Assembly: GCA_012516225.1 (NCBI GenBank)
Contig: JAAYWX010000250.1
Span: forward strand, 1 to 6,906
Direction of reading: 5' to 3'
Source of the DNA: Clostridiales bacterium
Lineage (GTDB): Bacteria; Bacillota; Clostridia; Oscillospirales; Oscillospiraceae
DNA length: 6,906 nt
Of this stretch, positions 4,506-6,906 are shown piece by piece; position 1 is the stretch's first letter; the number at the start of each line of letters is the position of its first letter. A program made the translations under genes and the position numbers. The notes below the pieces were generated by a model. The model was given only the letters and a program-made list of their open reading frames with translations. It searched no databases and was not told where the DNA came from.

Positions 4506-6906
4506 ATGTATCTTAAAGCACTCGAAATACAGGGGTTCAAATCGTTTCCGGAAAAAACACGGTTGACGTTTGAAAAGGACATAACGGCGATAGTCGGACC
4601 GAACGGAAGCGGGAAATCGAATATTTCGGATGCCATACTATGGGTTATGGGCGAGCAGCGTACCAAGGCACTCCGAGGAGGAAAGATGGAGGACGTTATT
4701 TTCGGAGGGACTGAAAAACGTCCGAAAATGGGTTTTGCCCAAGTTTCGCTTATAATAGACAACTCGCAAAGGATTTTTGCTCCCGACAGCTCTGAAGTTA
4801 TGATAACCAGACGGTATTATAGAAGCGGAGAGAGCGAATATTACATAAACCGCGAGTCTGTCAGACTTAAAGACATAAGCGAACTGCTTATGGATACAGG
4901 GCTTGGACGTGACGGCTATTCAATCATAGGACAGGGGAGAATTTCGGAAATTGTTTCCGCCAAAAGTTCCGACAGACGTGAGCTTTTTGAAGAAGCAGCA
5001 GGCATTTCCCGTTATCGCTACCGCAAGGACGAGAGCGAACGGAAGCTTATGCATACGGAAGAAAACCTCGTCAGGATAAACGATAAAATCGATGAGCTTA
5101 AAATTCAGATAGAGCCTTTGAAAGAACAGGCGGAAACGGCAAAAAAATATCTTGTGCTGAGAGATGAACTGCGTATTCTTGAGGTTTCCATGTGGATGGA
5201 AACTTTGGACAAGCTGCACGACAAGGCAAAAATAATCCGAGGTGACTGGGAAAAGGCCAAGAGCGACCTTTCAAACATACAGAAAGAACTCAGTGAGCTT
5301 TATGAGTCCTCGGAAAGCTTTTCGGAAAAGATGCGGGAAACAGACATTCAAGCCGAAGAGCTGAGAAGGAGCCTCGGGGAACAGGAAGCTGCAGCCTCTG
5401 AATATGAAAGTGAAAAAGCTGTGCTGGAAAACAGCTTGAAGCACAATTTAGAGCGCGAAGTACAGCTTGATATGGAAATCGCAGAGCAGAGCACAAGGGC
5501 GAGAGCACTTGAAAACCAGATAGCCCAAAGACATGAACGTATACGGGAAATTGAAAGCGAGCTTGAGAATATCGAAAGGCAGGCAAAAGGAATTTCTCAT
5601 ATGCTTAGCCGCAGTTCCGAGAATGAGGACGGCGCAAAGCTTGAAATGTCAAAGCTTGTCGCAAGCAAAAGCGAGAAGCAGGCTTTAGCGGCGCAGTGCA
5701 GTACGGTTTTGTCAATGCTGGAAGATACATTTTTACAGCAGGAAGAGATCGACGCAAAGAGAAAGCGCGAAATGGAAGAAGCTTTGCTCCTGTGCGATGA
5801 ACTGAAAACCCGGCTTGCGGAAGCTGAAAAAAATCGTTCTGAGGCTCAAGAAAAAGTAAACGAACTGGAAAATATCATAGAGGGCTATTCGCTGAAAGCG
5901 GATGGACGGGAAAGCAAGGTCAAAAACCTTGAAGAACTTAAAACAAAACTTACTATAGAGATGAACTCCGTAAGCTCACGTGTTTCCATGCTTGCGGAAA
6001 TGGAAAAGGACTTGGACGGTTTTTCGCTGGCTGTAAAGACGGTCATGCGTGAACGGGAGCGCGGAACCCTGAAAGGAATATATGGTCCGGTAGCCGGTCT
6101 TGTCAAAACTGATGACAGATATACCCTTGCCATTGAAACCGCTCTCGGAGCATCAATGCAGAGCATAGTGGTTGATACGCAGGAACAGGGAAAAGCGGCA
6201 ATTGAGATGCTTAAGCGCAAAGATGCGGGCAGGGCTACTTTTCTTCCGGTTTCGACCATAAAGGCCATCGAACTGAAGCTCCGCCCGGAAAATGAAAACG
6301 GATACCTCGGAACAGCTTTTGAACTTGTGCGATTTGATCCCAAATTTAAGGATATTTTCTCCAATCTTCTTGGGAGAACCGTTGTTGCGGAAACGCTTGG
6401 CGATGCGGTTGCAATGTCGAAAAAATATGACAATCAGCTTAGGATAGTTACTCTTGACGGGCAGCTTATAAATCCCGGCGGGTCTATGACAGGCGGCAGT
6501 TCGGCAAAGAATGCGGGAATTTTATCTCGTGCAAACGAGCTTAAAGCACAGCAAAGTAGATTGGAAGAATTAACGGCAAAGGTGAAAGAGTGCGAGTCAC
6601 GGCTTACGGAAGCATCTCGGGAGTTAAGCTCCGCCAAATATGAACTTCAGACAGCGGTATTTGAACATAAGGAAGCTCTTGAACTGCTTCGGAAGAGCGA
6701 GGAAGAAGCATCCAGAATGCAGTTTCTTCTCGGAGAAACGGAAAAAACCGTTCAGATGCTCCGGAACGAGGAATCGGCGGCGCATCAGCGCAGCGAAGAA
6801 AATGCAAAGCGTGCGGAAAGTGCAAAGGCGGATATTGTACGGCTGACAGCCGAAATTGCAGAGATTGAAGCGCTCCTTTCGGACATATCTGAAAGGAGCG
6901 CTTCAA
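4506..6906 (+). CDS. smc: Chromosome segregation protein SMC, 3'-truncated by the window edge
   Basis: SMC is the ATPase of the bacterial condensin (with ScpA and ScpB), which loads near oriC and extrudes or tethers DNA to separate chromosomes. Translation from ATG 4506, with GAGGTGG at 4496-4502, begins MYLKALEIQGFKSFPEKT, the standard SMC start. The frame stays open for 800 codons to the window end. Seen in order: Walker A GPNGSGKS (31-38), the arginine-finger loop LRGGKMEDVIFGG (Arg57), the Q-loop GQGRISEI (Gln143), EEAAGISRYRYRKDE, an outgoing Glu/Lys-rich coiled coil (about 165-520), the hinge (about 522-664) with KGIYGPVAGLV, IETALGASMQ and NPGGSMTGGSS, then the returning coil. The family is about 1,180 residues, so the rest of the coil, the LSGGQ-type signature and Walker B lie outside. 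It has its own promoter. The last 42 bases form a strong inverted repeat that could mark an assembly fold-back; the frame remains open through it. Confidence 0.96.
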   Translation, partial: MYLKALEIQGFKSFPEKTRLTFEKDITAIVGPNGSGKSNISDAILWVMGEQRTKALRGGKMEDVIFGGTEKRPKMGFAQVSLIIDNSQRIFAPDSSEVMITRRYYRSGESEYYINRESVRLKDISELLMDTGLGRDGYSIIGQGRISEIVSAKSSDRRELFEEAAGISRYRYRKDESERKLMHTEENLVRINDKIDELKIQIEPLKEQAETAKKYLVLRDELRILEVSMWMETLDKLHDKAKIIRGDWEKAKSDLSNIQKELSELYESSESFSEKMRETDIQAEELRRSLGEQEAAASEYESEKAVLENSLKHNLEREVQLDMEIAEQSTRARALENQIAQRHERIREIESELENIERQAKGISHMLSRSSENEDGAKLEMSKLVASKSEKQALAAQCSTVLSMLEDTFLQQEEIDAKRKREMEEALLLCDELKTRLAEAEKNRSEAQEKVNELENIIEGYSLKADGRESKVKNLEELKTKLTIEMNSVSSRVSMLAEMEKDLDGFSLAVKTVMRERERGTLKGIYGPVAGLVKTDDRYTLAIETALGASMQSIVVDTQEQGKAAIEMLKRKDAGRATFLPVSTIKAIELKLRPENENGYLGTAFELVRFDPKFKDIFSNLLGRTVVAETLGDAVAMSKKYDNQLRIVTLDGQLINPGGSMTGGSSAKNAGILSRANELKAQQSRLEELTAKVKECESRLTEASRELSSAKYELQTAVFEHKEALELLRKSEEEASRMQFLLGETEKTVQMLRNEESAAHQRSEENAKRAESAKADIVRLTAEIAEIEALLSDISERSAS
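6865..6906. repeat. Perfect 16-bp inverted repeat at the window end, inside smc
   Basis: TTGAAGCGCTCCTTTC (6865-6880) is the exact reverse complement of 6891-6906. Inward, G.T, G-C and A-T pairs (6881-6883 with 6888-6890) extend it to a 19-bp stem with one wobble pair and a CATA loop. The right arm reaches the last base given, so its full length is unknown. It contains AAAGGAG, which the stem would hide. It is far longer than expected by chance in coding sequence; it may be a natural intragenic hairpin, an inserted palindromic element, or a fold-back artefact. Confidence 0.9.

Noticed and set aside
5885..6906. Long minus-strand open frames opposite smc
   Set aside because: They are antisense shadows of the coiled-coil and hinge codons; the plus strand encodes an unmistakable SMC with matching motifs.
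1..6906. A new defence, mobile or biosynthetic system
   Set aside because: Every gene is a known chromosomal housekeeping family in a common order; no integrase, transposase, toxin-antitoxin pair, phage gene or repeat array was seen.

Overview
The window reads as a housekeeping stretch of a Bacillota chromosome, most likely class Clostridia. The order trmFO-plsX-acpP-rnc-(radical SAM)-smc, a folate-dependent TrmFO, purine-rich GGAGG-type ribosome sites, sigma-A-like promoters and a moderate-GC genome that uses AGA and ATA codons freely all point there. Family level (for example Oscillospiraceae-like) is a guess from gene order and protein style. All real genes lie on the plus strand and no mobile element, tRNA, rRNA or CRISPR array is seen.

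Layout: positions 1-1300 hold trmFO (tRNA m5U54 methylation), missing only its first few codons. A short GC-rich junction leads to plsX (1363-2388), which makes acyl-phosphate for phospholipid synthesis. A near-consensus promoter starts 3 bases after the plsX stop and serves the acyl carrier protein locus (2455-2691), then rnc (2730-3407, RNase III), which overlaps by ATGA a stand-alone Elp3-like radical SAM gene (3404-4408). A 97-base gap carries a second very good promoter, followed by smc from 4506 to the window end (first 800 residues: N-terminal head, coiled coil, hinge and the start of the returning coil). The smc reading frame is open and unbroken.

How the genes fit: PlsX and ACP work on the same acyl-ACP pool at the start of phospholipid synthesis; RNase III, TrmFO and probably the radical SAM protein concern RNA; SMC is the chromosome condensin. 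Transcription probably comes as a read-through unit from trmFO/plsX, a unit from the acpP promoter through rnc and the radical SAM gene, and an smc unit.

I see no new multi-gene system here. The notable points are local: (1) the acyl carrier protein gene has an in-frame TAA at codon 4 exactly where the family has Glu, plus an Arg in place of the Leu after the phosphopantetheine serine; (2) a 16-bp perfect inverted repeat (19 bp with one G.U) ends on the last base of the window inside smc; (3) the radical SAM protein ends in a KH-like RNA-binding-type motif and lacks the Elp3 acetyltransferase domain; (4) a potential pseudoknot covers the plsX ribosome site.
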